Assembly (NCBI RefSeq): GCF_017639205.1
Contig: NZ_CP071139.1
Location: 2,744,001-2,808,000, forward strand
Source: Streptomyces nojiriensis
GTDB lineage: Bacteria; Actinomycetota; Actinomycetes; Streptomycetales; Streptomycetaceae
Length of the DNA: 64,000 bases
Reading direction: 5' to 3'
Below the pieces are notes generated by a model. The model was not told the DNA's origin and ran no database searches. It saw nothing but the letters and a program-made list of their open reading frames with translations. The position numbers and the translations under genes were made by a program. Of this stretch, positions 20,764 through 29,970 are shown piece after piece. The stretch's first letter is position 1; each line of letters opens with the position of its first letter.

Positions 20764-21453
20764 ATGACTGATCATGTGCACGACCTGCGATCTGTACGTG
20801 AAGCCACGGACCGGCTGCTGACCGCAGTCGCGAAACTGGACAACGCAGCCCTCGCCGAGGAGTCACACCTCCCGGGCTGGACCCGCGGCCACATCCTGGC
20901 CCACCTCGCACGCAACGCGGACGCGCTCGTCAACGTCTTCGAGGGACGCCCGATGTACGAGAGCGCCGCCGCCCGCGACGCGGACATCGAGCGCGACGCC
21001 GGCCGGCCCCTCGAAGAACACCTGACGGACCTCCGTGATTCCGCGGCCCGCTTCATGGCCACCACCGAGCCCGACCAGGACTGGTCGCGCACGGTCGAGC
21101 TGCGCAACGGCATCACGGACCTCGCCGCCAACGTGCCCTTCCGCCGCTGGGTCGAGGCCGATCTGCACCACGTCGACCTGAACGTCGGCTACGAGCTCTC
21201 CGACCTCCCGGACGAGTTCACCGAGCGCGAGATCGTCTTCCTCGCCGACCGCTGGTCCGGCCGCCCCGAGGTGCCGCCGGTGGCCCTCGTCGCGACCGAC
21301 GGCCGGAGCTGGCGCACCGGCTCCGCCGGGGATCCCGCCGTGACCGTGTCCGGCACCCCCGCGGGGCTGCTGGCCTGGCTGGCCGGCCGCGGCGACAAGG
21401 GCGCCTCCCTGACCACCTCCGGCGGCCCCCTCCCCGGGCTCCCCCCGCTCTAG
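20764..21453 (+). CDS. Mycothiol-dependent maleylpyruvate isomerase family protein
   Basis: A DinB/YfiT-fold protein of 229 residues. The N-terminal four-helix part has [21 protein letters not shown], whose His residues together with those in [13 protein letters not shown] form the metal site of the mycothiol-dependent maleylpyruvate isomerase N domain. Members use mycothiol as cofactor or as conjugation substrate. The ATG is 7 nt after a TAGGCT hexamer (20751-20756) and has no Shine-Dalgarno, suggesting a leaderless mRNA. The MBL hydrolase follows 9 nt after its stop, so the two probably act in one thiol-linked detoxification unit (inference). Confidence 0.88.
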   Translation: MTDHVHDLRSVREATDRLLTAVAKLDNAALAEESHLPGWTRGHILAHLARNADALVNVFEGRPMYESAAARDADIERDAGRPLEEHLTDLRDSAARFMATTEPDQDWSRTVELRNGITDLAANVPFRRWVEADLHHVDLNVGYELSDLPDEFTEREIVFLADRWSGRPEVPPVALVATDGRSWRTGSAGDPAVTVSGTPAGLLAWLAGRGDKGASLTTSGGPLPGLPPL

Positions 21454-21462
21454 GATCAAGAC

Positions 21463-22119
21463 ATGACGTACACCGGAGAGGTCAAGGTCGGCGGTCCCGC
21501 CGACGTGCACGAACTTGCGGACCTGATGATTTCCAAGGTCGCGGTGGGCCCGATGAACAACAACGCCTACCTGCTGCGCTGCCGCGCCACCGACGAGCAG
21601 CTGCTCATCGACGCGGCCGCCGAGGCGGGCACCCTGCTCAGCCTGATCGGCGACGACGGCATCGCGTCCGTGGTCACCACGCACCGGCACGGCGACCACT
21701 GGGGCGCGCTCGCCGAGGTGGTCGCGGCGACCGGCGCACGCACCCTCGCGGGCGCCCTCGACGCCGAGGGCATCCCGGTGGCGACGGACGTACCGGTCGC
21801 CGACGGGGACACGATCACGGTCGGACGGGTCACGCTGACCGCCCGCCACCTGGTCGGCCACACCCCCGGCTCGATCGCGCTGGTCTACGACGACCCGCAC
21901 GGCCACCCGCACGTGTTCACCGGCGACTGCCTCTTCCCGGGCGGCGTCGGAAACACCCACGACGACCCGAAGGCCTTCGCCAGCCTGATCGACGACGTGC
22001 AGCACAAGATCTTCGAGCAGCTGCCCGACGAGACCTGGGTCTACCCGGGACACGGCAACGACACCACCCTCGGCGCCGAGCGTCCGCACCTGGCCGAATG
22101 GCGCGAGCGCGGCTGGTAG
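21463..22119 (+). CDS. Metallo-beta-lactamase fold hydrolase (glyoxalase II-like)
   Basis: 218 residues with the full set of metal-binding motifs: TTHRHGDHWGA (HxHxDH), HLVGHTPGS, the bridging Asp in FTGDCLFPGG, and YPGHGNDT at the C-terminus. The pattern is that of glyoxalase II-type thioesterases. Next to a mycothiol-type enzyme it may hydrolyse S-conjugates of mycothiol (inference). No Shine-Dalgarno is visible. TAGGAT at 21451-21456, overlapping the previous stop codon, ends 6 nt before the ATG and may serve as an internal leaderless promoter. Confidence 0.9.
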   Translation: MTYTGEVKVGGPADVHELADLMISKVAVGPMNNNAYLLRCRATDEQLLIDAAAEAGTLLSLIGDDGIASVVTTHRHGDHWGALAEVVAATGARTLAGALDAEGIPVATDVPVADGDTITVGRVTLTARHLVGHTPGSIALVYDDPHGHPHVFTGDCLFPGGVGNTHDDPKAFASLIDDVQHKIFEQLPDETWVYPGHGNDTTLGAERPHLAEWRERGW

Positions 22120-22218
22120 GCACCGCAACGCGTCAACTTCCGAGCGCGACGCACTCCTTCCGGTCGCTTACGGCCGAACTCAAGCCCTGAGCGGCGGGGA
22201 ACGGGTATCTGGTGCGGC

Positions 22219-23655
22219 ATGCCACACGACCCGTCCCCGCCCCTGGCCTCCGCCGCCCCCGAGGCCTCCCCCGCCCCTCCCTCCGCCGCGCCGCCGGAGC
22301 CCCCGCCCATCGAGGCCGACGGCTCCGCCGGGCCCGGCATGCTGCGGCTGGCCACGGCCTCGCTCGCCGGCACCGCGATCGAGTTCTACGACTTCTTCGT
22401 GTACGGGACGGCCGCCGCCCTCGTGCTCGGCCCGCTCTTCTTCCCCTCCTTCTCCCCGCTCGCCGGAACCCTCGCCGCCTTCGGCACCTTCGGCGTCGGC
22501 TTCCTGGCCCGCCCGCTCGGTTCGGCGGTCTTCGGCCACATCGGCGACCGCTACGGCCGGCGCCCGGTACTGCTCGCCTCCCTCCTGCTCACCGGCCTCG
22601 CCACGGTGGCCGTCGGCTGCGTGCCCTCGTACGGCTCGATCGGCATGGCCGCGCCCGTGCTCCTGCTCCTGCTGCGCTTCCTGCAGGGCCTCGGGCTGGG
22701 CGGGGAGTGGGGCGGCGCCGTCCTGCTGACCGCCGAGCACGCCCCCGAGCGACGGCGCGGACTGTGGTCGAGCTTCCCGCAGATGGGCCCGCCGGTGGGC
22801 TTCCTGCTCGCCAACGGCCTGATGCTGGGGCTGTCCGCGTCGCTGACCGACGCCCAGTTCACCGCCTGGGGGTGGCGGGTTCCGTTCTGGGCTGCCGGGG
22901 TGCTGGCGCTGGCCGGGCTGTGGCTGCGCCGCTCGGTGGAGGAGACCCCGCAGTTCCGGGCGCTCGCCGCGACGGACCGGCGGGCCGACGCCCCGCTGAC
23001 CGAGGTCTTCCGGGGCCACTGGCGGCTGCTCCTGCTGACCGGCGGGGCGCTCGCCGTCGGGTACGCCGTCTTCTACGCGGTCACCACCTGGTCCCTCGCC
23101 TACGCCGCCGGTCACCTCCCGGTGGGCCGCACGGCGATGCTGGCCTGCATCATGGTCGCGGTCGCGGTGATGGGTCTGGTGACCCCGCTGGTCGCGGTGC
23201 TCGGCGACCGCTACGGGCGGCGGCCGCTGTGCCTGATCGGGTGCACGATCTGCGCGGTGTGGATGTTCCCGCTGGTGGCCCTGTTGCGGACGGCCGATCC
23301 ACTGCTGATGACGGTGGGCTTCGTCGGGGCGCTGGTCGGCATGGTGACGATGTTCTCGGTGGTGGCCGCGTACCTGCCCGAGCTCTACGCGCCGCGGATC
23401 CGCTGCACGGGCGCGGCCGTCGGCTACAACCTGGGCGGGGTGCTGGGCGGGGCGCTGACCCCGATCGTGGCGACGGCGCTGGCGGACGGTTCCGGTCCGC
23501 CGTGGGGTGTCGCGCTGTACCTGACCGGGATCGCCCTGGTGAGCCTGGTCTGTTTCGCGCTGCTGCCGGAGACCGGTCCGGCGATCGTCTCGCAGCGGAC
23601 GGCCGCGGACCGGACGACGGAAACGGGGGCGGCCGAAACGGCCGCCCCCGTGTAG
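22219..23655 (+). CDS. MFS transporter, metabolite:H+ symporter (MHS) type
   Basis: A 478-residue inner-membrane transporter. After a proline/alanine-rich N-terminal tail of about 45 residues come some 12 hydrophobic segments. IEFYDFFVYG in helix 1, GDRYGRRPVLL in the loop between helices 2 and 3, and GLGLGGEWGGAVLL are hallmarks of the proline/shikimate/alpha-ketoglutarate MHS group. GDRYGRRPLCL recurs in the second half. The substrate is an organic acid or similar solute and cannot be named from sequence. It ends 31 bp before the convergent terC. Confidence 0.9.
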   Translation: MPHDPSPPLASAAPEASPAPPSAAPPEPPPIEADGSAGPGMLRLATASLAGTAIEFYDFFVYGTAAALVLGPLFFPSFSPLAGTLAAFGTFGVGFLARPLGSAVFGHIGDRYGRRPVLLASLLLTGLATVAVGCVPSYGSIGMAAPVLLLLLRFLQGLGLGGEWGGAVLLTAEHAPERRRGLWSSFPQMGPPVGFLLANGLMLGLSASLTDAQFTAWGWRVPFWAAGVLALAGLWLRRSVEETPQFRALAATDRRADAPLTEVFRGHWRLLLLTGGALAVGYAVFYAVTTWSLAYAAGHLPVGRTAMLACIMVAVAVMGLVTPLVAVLGDRYGRRPLCLIGCTICAVWMFPLVALLRTADPLLMTVGFVGALVGMVTMFSVVAAYLPELYAPRIRCTGAAVGYNLGGVLGGALTPIVATALADGSGPPWGVALYLTGIALVSLVCFALLPETGPAIVSQRTAADRTTETGAAETAAPV

Positions 23656-23686
23656 ATCTGCAGATCCTTCGGATCCTGCGATCCGG

Positions 23687-24670
23687 TTACGCGTCGACGT
23701 TCTCCGGGCGGGCGGCGGCCTCGGCCGCCGCCTGCTTCCTGGAGGCCATCAGGCTGGTGATCGTGGTGATGACCAGGACACCGCAGATGACGCCGAGGGA
23801 GACCGGGATCGAGATCACCGGAACGTGGACGCCGTTCTCGTGCAGGGCGTGCAGCACCAGCTTGATGCCGATGAAGCCCAGGATGATCGAGAGGCCGTAG
23901 CTGAGGTGGACCAGCTTCTTCAGCAGGCCGCCGATGAGGAAGTACAGCTGGCGCAGACCCATCAGCGCGAAGGCGTTGGCCGTGAAGACGATGTACGGGT
24001 CCTGCGTGAGGCCGAAGATGGCGGGGATGGAGTCCAGGGCGAACAGCACGTCGGTGGTGCCGATGGCGAGCATGACGACCATCAGCGGGGTCAGCACGCG
24101 CTTGCCGTTGTTGACGACGAAGAGCTTGGTGCCGTGGTACCGGTCGGCGACGCCGAACTTCTTCTCGACCGACTTGAGGAGGCGGTTCTCCTCGAACTCC
24201 TCGTCGTCCTCGTCCTTGCGGGCCTCCTGGATCAGCTTCCACGCGGTGTAGATCAGGAACGCGCCGAAGATGTAGAAGACCCAGGAGAAGCTGGCGATGA
24301 TCGCGGCGCCGGCGGCGATGAAGACCGCGCGCAGGACCAGGGCGATCAGTACGCCGATGAGCAGCACGCGCTGCTGCAGGTGGGACGGCACCGCGAACTT
24401 CGCCATGATCAGGACGAAGACGAAGAGGTTGTCGACGCTCAGCGACTTCTCGGTGATGAAGCCCGCGAAGAACTCCTGGGACGCCTGCGGGTTGCCGAAG
24501 AACCACAGGCCGAGGCCGAAGAGTGCGGCGAGGACGATCCAGACGACCGTCCAGGTGCCGGCTTCCTTGATGGATACGTCGTGCGGCTTGCGGCCGATGA
24601 AGAAATCGGCACCGATGAGGAGGGACAGACCAAGAATGGTCGCGACCCACAGGGCCCAGGAAACTTCCAT
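23687..24670 (-). CDS. TerC-family integral membrane protein
   Basis: TerC proteins are multispan membrane proteins tied to metal homeostasis; several are Mn2+ exporters or support metalation of exported enzymes. The 327 residues have about 8 membrane segments. ADFFIGRKPHD near the N-terminus, ENRLLKSVEKKFG, VMLAIGTTDVLFALDSIPA and FALMGLRQLYFL are family landmarks with conserved acidic residues in the membrane. The ATG at 24670 is preferred over a GTG at 24679 because GCCGGAGG lies at workable distance from the ATG and almost abuts the GTG. A probable Mn2+ riboswitch precedes it, and the TerD-type genes lie just upstream. Confidence 0.92.
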   Translation of the reverse strand: MEVSWALWVATILGLSLLIGADFFIGRKPHDVSIKEAGTWTVVWIVLAALFGLGLWFFGNPQASQEFFAGFITEKSLSVDNLFVFVLIMAKFAVPSHLQQRVLLIGVLIALVLRAVFIAAGAAIIASFSWVFYIFGAFLIYTAWKLIQEARKDEDDEEFEENRLLKSVEKKFGVADRYHGTKLFVVNNGKRVLTPLMVVMLAIGTTDVLFALDSIPAIFGLTQDPYIVFTANAFALMGLRQLYFLIGGLLKKLVHLSYGLSIILGFIGIKLVLHALHENGVHVPVISIPVSLGVICGVLVITTITSLMASRKQAAAEAAARPENVDA

Positions 24671-24680
24671 GGTGAACACG

Positions 24681-24855
24681 CCTCCGGCGGATGGCTCAGC
24701 ACTTCGTCAGCGTCATCGCTGCCGGAGGTCTCTTCCACCCGGACGGCCTGGAGGCCGTGGGCCGACGCCCCGGGACCGACCGCGCTCGTGTGGCTGCAGT
24801 GGTCCGTATTGACGGGTACGCCGTAGCAGGAAAGCAGGAATACTCCCCTCCGCAC
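24681..24855 (-). promoter_or_regulatory. Probable yybP-ykoY (Mn2+) riboswitch in terC leader
   Basis: On the minus strand the leader contains GGAGGGGAGTA (24851-24841), GTCAATA in the middle and GAGACCTCC (24732-24724). These are the conserved 5' loop, an internal segment and the 3' loop of the yybP-ykoY fold, closed by a GGAGG/CCTCC P1 stem. The 3' strand CCTCCGGC (24728-24721) is exactly complementary to the terC Shine-Dalgarno region GCCGGAGG (24688-24681). This suggests that ligand binding frees the ribosome site. The class controls TerC-family genes elsewhere. Confidence 0.75.
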
Positions 24856-24908
24856 GTACGAGCTTACCCGCCGAAGGCGGTAAAGGTAAAGGGAACACCA
24901 AAGAATGG

Positions 24909-26870
24909 TCACGGGCGGGTAGTGCGCCGGGCCTCCGCCACCCGGTCCAGTGCCTGGTCGAGGACCCTGCTGCCCTGCGGGGGCAGGTCCGGTTCGAAGG
25001 TCCAGGCGTGATGGACCCAGGGGTCGGCGAGGTGGTTGTCGGGCACCGGCGAGAGCCGCATCAGGGAGCGCCACAGCGGATCGAGCAGCGGCCCGTACGC
25101 CGAGGCCTCGTCGCGGTCCGCGACCATCAGCAGGTGCACGCCGACCGCCGCGCCCTCGTCGGCGAGGTAGCGCAGCTGGGTGACGGCGCGGTCGTCGAAG
25201 CCGTGCGGGAAGTCGTGCACGATCAGCAGCTGGTCGGCCGTGTCCACGTCCGGCGGCAGGTCCTCGGGGGCGCCGGCCCGCAGCGCCATCTGTACGAGGT
25301 CCACCCGCCGGGTCAGCCGGGCCAGGGTCTGGGTGACCCCGGTGGCCCCGGCGGCGGGCGGACCGGCCAGCACCCCGGCGCGCACCAGCGGCGCCAGCGA
25401 GGCGGATCCGGCCCCGGCCGCGTCGATGACGTGCACGGAGAACCGGTCGGCGGGGTGGACGGCGAGCAGCCGGACCGCCAGGGCGACGGCCATGTCCATG
25501 GCCGCGCGGCGCAGCCGGTCGGTGTCCATGGTCATCGCGGCCTCGGAGCCGGTGCGGCCGTTGTCGATCCACAGTCCGCGCTCCAGCGGGAGGCGGGTCA
25601 GCATGGGGATGCGCAGATCGGGCCGCTCGGGCAGGTGCAGGTCCCCCAGGCGCAGGGCCAGCGGGCTCTCCTCGGGCGTGCGGTGACCGTGCCACACGGG
25701 GTTGTCCCAGCGGGCGTACGCAGCCGGCAGCGCGGGCTCGACCACCTCCGACTCGGCGATCAGCTGGGCCAGGTCCCGGTCGAGGACGGCCTGGGCCTGG
25801 GCGACGAGCTCCTCGCGGCGGGCCCGCGCGGTGTCGCGGGCGGCGTTGCCGGAGCCGCCGAGGCGGTGGCGCGGGTCGGACAGGGCCTCGTCGAGCTCGC
25901 GGTCCATGCGGGAATCGGCGAACTCGACGGCGCCTCGGTAGGCGGAGACCGTGCGGGCCAGGTCCTCGAACATCCCCCAGACCTGGTTGTAGAGCCGCTC
26001 GTCCATGGACCAGCCGCTGGCGTCCCCGGCGACGGGCCGCGGGTGCTGTCCGGGTTCCTGCGGGGCGGCGGGCCGCGGCGCGGGCTCGGGCGGCTCGGTG
26101 CTGGTGCGTCGGCGCCGCGGGTGGGAGTAGCTGATGGTGGGCGGGGAGCCCCCGGTGTCGCCACCGGGCGCGGGTCCGGGCGCACCCGCGTAGGGGTGGC
26201 CGGAGACGGGGAGCGGGTCCGGCGGTTCGGGGGCGGGCGCGGGGGGCTGCGGCGGGGCCTGGGGGGTGCGCAGGTCGCCGACGTGGGTCGGCATGGTCGC
26301 GAGCGTGGCGTCGGCCCCCGCGGTGCGCGGGGTCGTGCCGAGCACGGCGGCGGCGAGCTCCGCGGCAGCCGGTGCGGGCAGCCCGCCGTCGGCGAGCAGG
26401 GCGCGGAGGCCCTCGGCGTAGCCCTGGCCCACGGCGCGGACCTTCCAGGCGCCCTGGCGCCGGTACAGCTCCAGGGCGACGACGGCCGTCTCGGCGTCGA
26501 GCCCGGTCAGGGTGTAACCGGCGAGCTCGGCGCCGTCCGGGTCGGCCACGGCCACGTAGGAGGCCGGTACCGCGCCGAAGCGGACCGGGCCGCCGGGCGG
26601 GAGGACGAGCAGTACGCCGAGCCGGTGGACGTCCGCCGCGACCTCGTCGAGGTCGACGGTGAAGGTGTGCCGCTCGGCGAGCTCGCCCGGCGACTCGACG
26701 CCGGGAAGGGACCTGGCGCCCGGGTGGGCGAGCATCCCGTTGCCGGCGAACCGGCCCTGTTCGTCGGCGAGCGAGGCCAGGGCGAGCACGGGCGTGCCCG
26801 CCGAAACCCTGATCTCCACCCGGCTCTGGGACACGGGGTGGTTCTGCCCCCGGACCAGTTCAGCCGTCAT
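24909..26870 (-). CDS. TerD domain fused to degenerate FtsK/HerA-like ATPase domain
   Basis: 653 residues. Residues about 15-185 form a TerD/TerE-type Ca2+-binding beta-sandwich domain (DLDEVAADVHRLGVLLVL, TGLDAETAVVALELYRRQGAWKVRAVGQGY). A long Pro-rich linker (about 215-290) leads to a helical part and a C-terminal P-loop-NTPase-like domain. There the position of Walker A reads DNGRTGSEAAM without GK(S/T), while DQLLIVHDFP resembles Walker B. The ATPase is therefore probably inactive or unusual. It lies between terC and terD on the same strand, consistent with a Ter-type metal or stress-response complex. Confidence 0.8.
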   Translation of the reverse strand: MTAELVRGQNHPVSQSRVEIRVSAGTPVLALASLADEQGRFAGNGMLAHPGARSLPGVESPGELAERHTFTVDLDEVAADVHRLGVLLVLPPGGPVRFGAVPASYVAVADPDGAELAGYTLTGLDAETAVVALELYRRQGAWKVRAVGQGYAEGLRALLADGGLPAPAAAELAAAVLGTTPRTAGADATLATMPTHVGDLRTPQAPPQPPAPAPEPPDPLPVSGHPYAGAPGPAPGGDTGGSPPTISYSHPRRRRTSTEPPEPAPRPAAPQEPGQHPRPVAGDASGWSMDERLYNQVWGMFEDLARTVSAYRGAVEFADSRMDRELDEALSDPRHRLGGSGNAARDTARARREELVAQAQAVLDRDLAQLIAESEVVEPALPAAYARWDNPVWHGHRTPEESPLALRLGDLHLPERPDLRIPMLTRLPLERGLWIDNGRTGSEAAMTMDTDRLRRAAMDMAVALAVRLLAVHPADRFSVHVIDAAGAGSASLAPLVRAGVLAGPPAAGATGVTQTLARLTRRVDLVQMALRAGAPEDLPPDVDTADQLLIVHDFPHGFDDRAVTQLRYLADEGAAVGVHLLMVADRDEASAYGPLLDPLWRSLMRLSPVPDNHLADPWVHHAWTFEPDLPPQGSRVLDQALDRVAEARRTTRP

Positions 26871-26913
26871 CGTGCAGCCCCTCCCCCGTGCCTTCTTCTC
26901 TTGTCCGGTACTG

Positions 26914-27492
26914 CTACAGGTGCGGCAGGATCGCCGGCATGAGGTCCTGGAAGGTGCGGCCGTTGGCCGGGTTCCCGAGGGCCGTCATCTGCCAGCCGGC
27001 GCCCGAGCGGGACACCTTGGCCATGATCTGCGCGGTGTACTGACCGCCGCCGTCGAGGGTGTAGCGGGCCAGCTCCTGGCCGTTGGTCTCGTCGACGATG
27101 CGGCAGAACGCGTTCTGCACTTCCTGGAACGTCTGGCCGGTGAAGGAGTTCACCGTGAAGACGATCTGGTCGATGTGCACCGGCACGCGCTGGAGGTCGA
27201 CGAGGATCGCCTCGTCGTCCCCGCCCTGGCCGACGCCGCCGACGAGGTTGTCACCGGTGTGGCGCACCGAGCCGTCGTCGCTCTGCAGGTGCCGGAAGAA
27301 GACCACGTCGACGGGCTGCTTGTCGGCGAAGAGCACCGCCGAGGCGTCGAGGTCGATCTCCCGCGTCCGCGAGCCGAACAGTCCGCGGCGCTTGGCCGCC
27401 TGCCAGCCGAGGCCCATCCGGACCGCGGTCAGCGTGCCTCCGTCCGCCTTCTGCAGACTGATGGCCTGACCCTTGGTCATGTTGACCGTCAC
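26914..27492 (-). CDS. terD: TerD-family stress protein
   Basis: A 192-residue TerD/CABP-type protein, the family's usual length. Acidic Ca2+-site segments appear at EIDLDASAVLF and DNLVGGVGQGGDDEAILVDL, followed by VFTVNSFTGQTFQEVQNAFCRIVD and a C-terminal GAGWQMTALG. The GTG at 27492 with a GAGGGG site is preferred to the first possible start at 27522; the ATG at 27480 is an alternative. TerD proteins in Streptomyces affect tellurite resistance, Ca2+ binding and differentiation. It is upstream of the TerD-ATPase fusion by 43 bp. Confidence 0.9.
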   Translation of the reverse strand: MTVNMTKGQAISLQKADGGTLTAVRMGLGWQAAKRRGLFGSRTREIDLDASAVLFADKQPVDVVFFRHLQSDDGSVRHTGDNLVGGVGQGGDDEAILVDLQRVPVHIDQIVFTVNSFTGQTFQEVQNAFCRIVDETNGQELARYTLDGGGQYTAQIMAKVSRSGAGWQMTALGNPANGRTFQDLMPAILPHL

Positions 27493-27579
27493 GTACTGTC
27501 CCCTCTCCCTGGCCCGCCCCATGACGGGCGTGCAGCATGTACCTGCGGCTGTGACCCAACCCTACTGACCGGCTCCCGG

Positions 27580-29736
27580 TCAGGCGAGGCCCGCTTCCTT
27601 CATCTGCCGCAACTCCTTCTTCAGCTCGCCCACCTCGTCCCGGATCCGGGCCGCGACCTCGAACTGGAGCTCGGCGGCCGCCCCGCGCATGCGCTCGGTC
27701 ATCTGCTCGATGAGCGCGGCCAGTTCGGCTGCGGGCCGGTCGGTGAGCACCTCGGCACCCGCGGCCCCCTTCGCACCCTTCGTGGCCTTTCCGCCCGTCT
27801 TGCCCGTGGCCGCCCGGCCGCCGAGCGCCGGCACCGGGGCCTTGGCGCCCTTGCCGTCCTTCGCCTGCCGGTATCCGGTGCCGAGGAGCTCCTCGGTGTC
27901 CAGTTCCTCGCGGGCGATGGTGGCGACGATGTCGTTGATCTTCTTGCGCAGCGGCTGCGGGTCGATCCCGTTCGCCGTGTTGTAGGCGATCTGCTTCTCG
28001 CGGCGCCGGTTGGTCTCGTCGATGGCCTTCTCCATCGCCGGGGTCATCTTGTCCGCGTACATGTGGACCTGGCCGGACACGTTGCGCGCGGCGCGGCCGA
28101 TGGTCTGGATCAGGGAGGTCCCGGAGCGCAGGAAGCCCTCCTTGTCGGCGTCGAGGATGGCCACCAGGGACACCTCGGGCAGGTCGAGGCCCTCGCGGAG
28201 CAGGTTGATGCCGACCAGGACGTCGTACTCGCCGGCCCGCAGCTCGCGCAGCAGCTCGATGCGGCGCAGGGTGTCCACGTCGCTGTGCAGGTAGCGGACC
28301 TGGATGCCGAGCTCCAGGAAGTAGTCCGTGAGGTCCTCGGCCATCTTCTTGGTGAGGGTGGTGACGAGGATCCGCTCGTCCTTCTCGACCCGCTGCCGGA
28401 TCTCGTGGACCAGGTCGTCGATCTGCCCCTCGGTGGGCTTGACCACGACCTCGGGGTCGATGAGGCCGGTGGGGCGGATGATCTGTTCGACGAAGCCGTC
28501 GCCGCGCGAGAGCTCGTACTTTCCGGGGGTCGCCGACAGGTAGACGGTCTGGCCGATGCGCTCCTGGAACTCCTCCCACTTCAGCGGCCGGTTGTCCAGG
28601 GCGGACGGCAGCCGGAACCCGTGGTCGACGAGGGTGCGCTTGCGGGAGGCGTCGCCCTCGTACATGGCGCCGATCTGCGGCACGGTGACGTGCGACTCGT
28701 CGATGACCAGGAGGAAGTCCTCCGGGAAGTAGTCGATGAGGGTGTTGGGCGCGGAGCCGGGCTCGCGGTCGTCCATGTGCAGCGAGTAGTTCTCGATGCC
28801 GGAGCAGGACCCGATCTGGCGCATCATCTCCAGGTCGTAGGTGGTGCGCATGCGCAGGCGCTGCGCCTCCAGCATCTTGCCCTGCTTCTCCAGCTCGGCG
28901 AGGCGCTCGGCCAGCTCCGCCTCGATGCCGCGGACCGCCTTCTCCATGCGCTCGGGGCCGGCGACGTAGTGGCTGGCGGGGAAGACGTACAGCTCGCGGT
29001 CCTCGCTGATGACCTCGCCGGTCAGCGGGTGCAGGGTGGAGAGGGCCTCGATCTCGTCGCCGAACATTTCGATGCGGACGGCCAGTTCCTCGTAGACCGG
29101 GAAGATCTCGATCGTGTCCCCGCGCACCCGGAAGGTGCCGCGGGTGAAGGCGACGTCGTTGCGCGCGTACTGGATGTCCACGAAGCGGCGCAGCAGCTGG
29201 TCCCGGTCGATCTCCTCGCCCACCTTGAGGGAGACCATCCGGTCGACGTACTCCTGCGGGGTACCGAGGCCGTAGATGCAGGACACGGAGGCGACGACGA
29301 TCACGTCGCGGCGGGTCAGCAGCGAGTTGGTCGCGGAGTGGCGCAGCCGCTCCACCTCCTCGTTGATCGAGGAGTCCTTCTCGATGTACGTGTCCGACTG
29401 CGGTACGTAGGCCTCGGGCTGGTAGTAGTCGTAGTACGAGACGAAGTACTCGACGGCGTTGTTCGGCAGGAGCTCGCGGAACTCGTTCGCCAGCTGGGCG
29501 GCGAGCGTCTTGTTCGGCGCCATGACCAAGGTGGGGCGCTGGAGCTTCTCGATCATCCAGGCGGTCGTCGCGGACTTGCCTGTGCCGGTCGCACCCAGCA
29601 GGACGACGTCCTTCTCACCTGCACGGATGCGCTTCTCCAGCTCGGCGATGGCCGCCGGCTGGTCGCCGCTGGGCTGGTAGGGGCTGACGACCTCGAAAGG
29701 CGCCACCGTGCGTTCGATCTTCGATACGGGCCGCAT
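27580..29736 (-). CDS. uvrB: UvrB, excinuclease ABC subunit B
   Basis: UvrB is the damage-verifying helicase of nucleotide excision repair. The 718 residues contain Walker [11 protein letters not shown] near residue 50, the Tyr-rich beta-hairpin ([17 protein letters not shown]) that inserts between strands, and DESHV Walker B. Motifs V-VI ([24 protein letters not shown]) and a C-terminal UVR domain ([13 protein letters not shown]) that binds UvrC follow. The ATG at 29736 lacks a Shine-Dalgarno and sits 6 nt after the -10 of a damage-type promoter, pointing to a leaderless message. Confidence 0.98.
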   Translation of the reverse strand: MRPVSKIERTVAPFEVVSPYQPSGDQPAAIAELEKRIRAGEKDVVLLGATGTGKSATTAWMIEKLQRPTLVMAPNKTLAAQLANEFRELLPNNAVEYFVSYYDYYQPEAYVPQSDTYIEKDSSINEEVERLRHSATNSLLTRRDVIVVASVSCIYGLGTPQEYVDRMVSLKVGEEIDRDQLLRRFVDIQYARNDVAFTRGTFRVRGDTIEIFPVYEELAVRIEMFGDEIEALSTLHPLTGEVISEDRELYVFPASHYVAGPERMEKAVRGIEAELAERLAELEKQGKMLEAQRLRMRTTYDLEMMRQIGSCSGIENYSLHMDDREPGSAPNTLIDYFPEDFLLVIDESHVTVPQIGAMYEGDASRKRTLVDHGFRLPSALDNRPLKWEEFQERIGQTVYLSATPGKYELSRGDGFVEQIIRPTGLIDPEVVVKPTEGQIDDLVHEIRQRVEKDERILVTTLTKKMAEDLTDYFLELGIQVRYLHSDVDTLRRIELLRELRAGEYDVLVGINLLREGLDLPEVSLVAILDADKEGFLRSGTSLIQTIGRAARNVSGQVHMYADKMTPAMEKAIDETNRRREKQIAYNTANGIDPQPLRKKINDIVATIAREELDTEELLGTGYRQAKDGKGAKAPVPALGGRAATGKTGGKATKGAKGAAGAEVLTDRPAAELAALIEQMTERMRGAAAELQFEVAARIRDEVGELKKELRQMKEAGLA

Positions 29737-29742
29737 GGGTCA

Positions 29743-29765
29743 ACCGTACGACCCTCCACTGACAC
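29743..29765 (-). promoter_or_regulatory. RecA-NDp/PafBC-type promoter of uvrB
   Basis: The minus strand carries TGTCAGTGG (29764-29756), 7 nt and TACGGT (29748-29743), the same arrangement as the mycobacterial recA P1 element. The -10 ends 6 nt before the uvrB ATG. Confidence 0.8.
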
Positions 29766-29830
29766 TCACGCGCCCCCGCGGGCCGGCGGCGCGCTCCGGC
29801 CGCTCCCGGCCGCCCGGACCGCTGTCATTC

Positions 29831-29860
29831 GTTCTGGTCCGTTTGTCGTAGTTCGGTGGC
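29831..29860 (+). promoter_or_regulatory. Possible PhoP-type direct repeats upstream of glpQ2-like gene
   Basis: GTTCTGGTCC, GTTTGTCGTA and GTTCGGTGGC follow each other at 10-nt intervals. Pho-box units in Streptomyces start GTTCA and are 11 nt long, so the match is imperfect. The streptomycete glpQ2 gene is known to be PhoP-dependent. Confidence 0.3.
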
Positions 29861-29970
29861 GGCTCAGTGATCTTCAACCCCATGATCGCGGTGAAGTGCA
29901 TCGCCACAACGTCTGCCGCTCCGCACCCGTCTGACGCAGGAACAGGGCTCACGACCCGAGGAGAACGCAC

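Noticed and set aside
26659..29934. 1091-codon plus-strand frame
   Set aside because: Antisense shadow of terD and uvrB, both recognised families with intact motifs.
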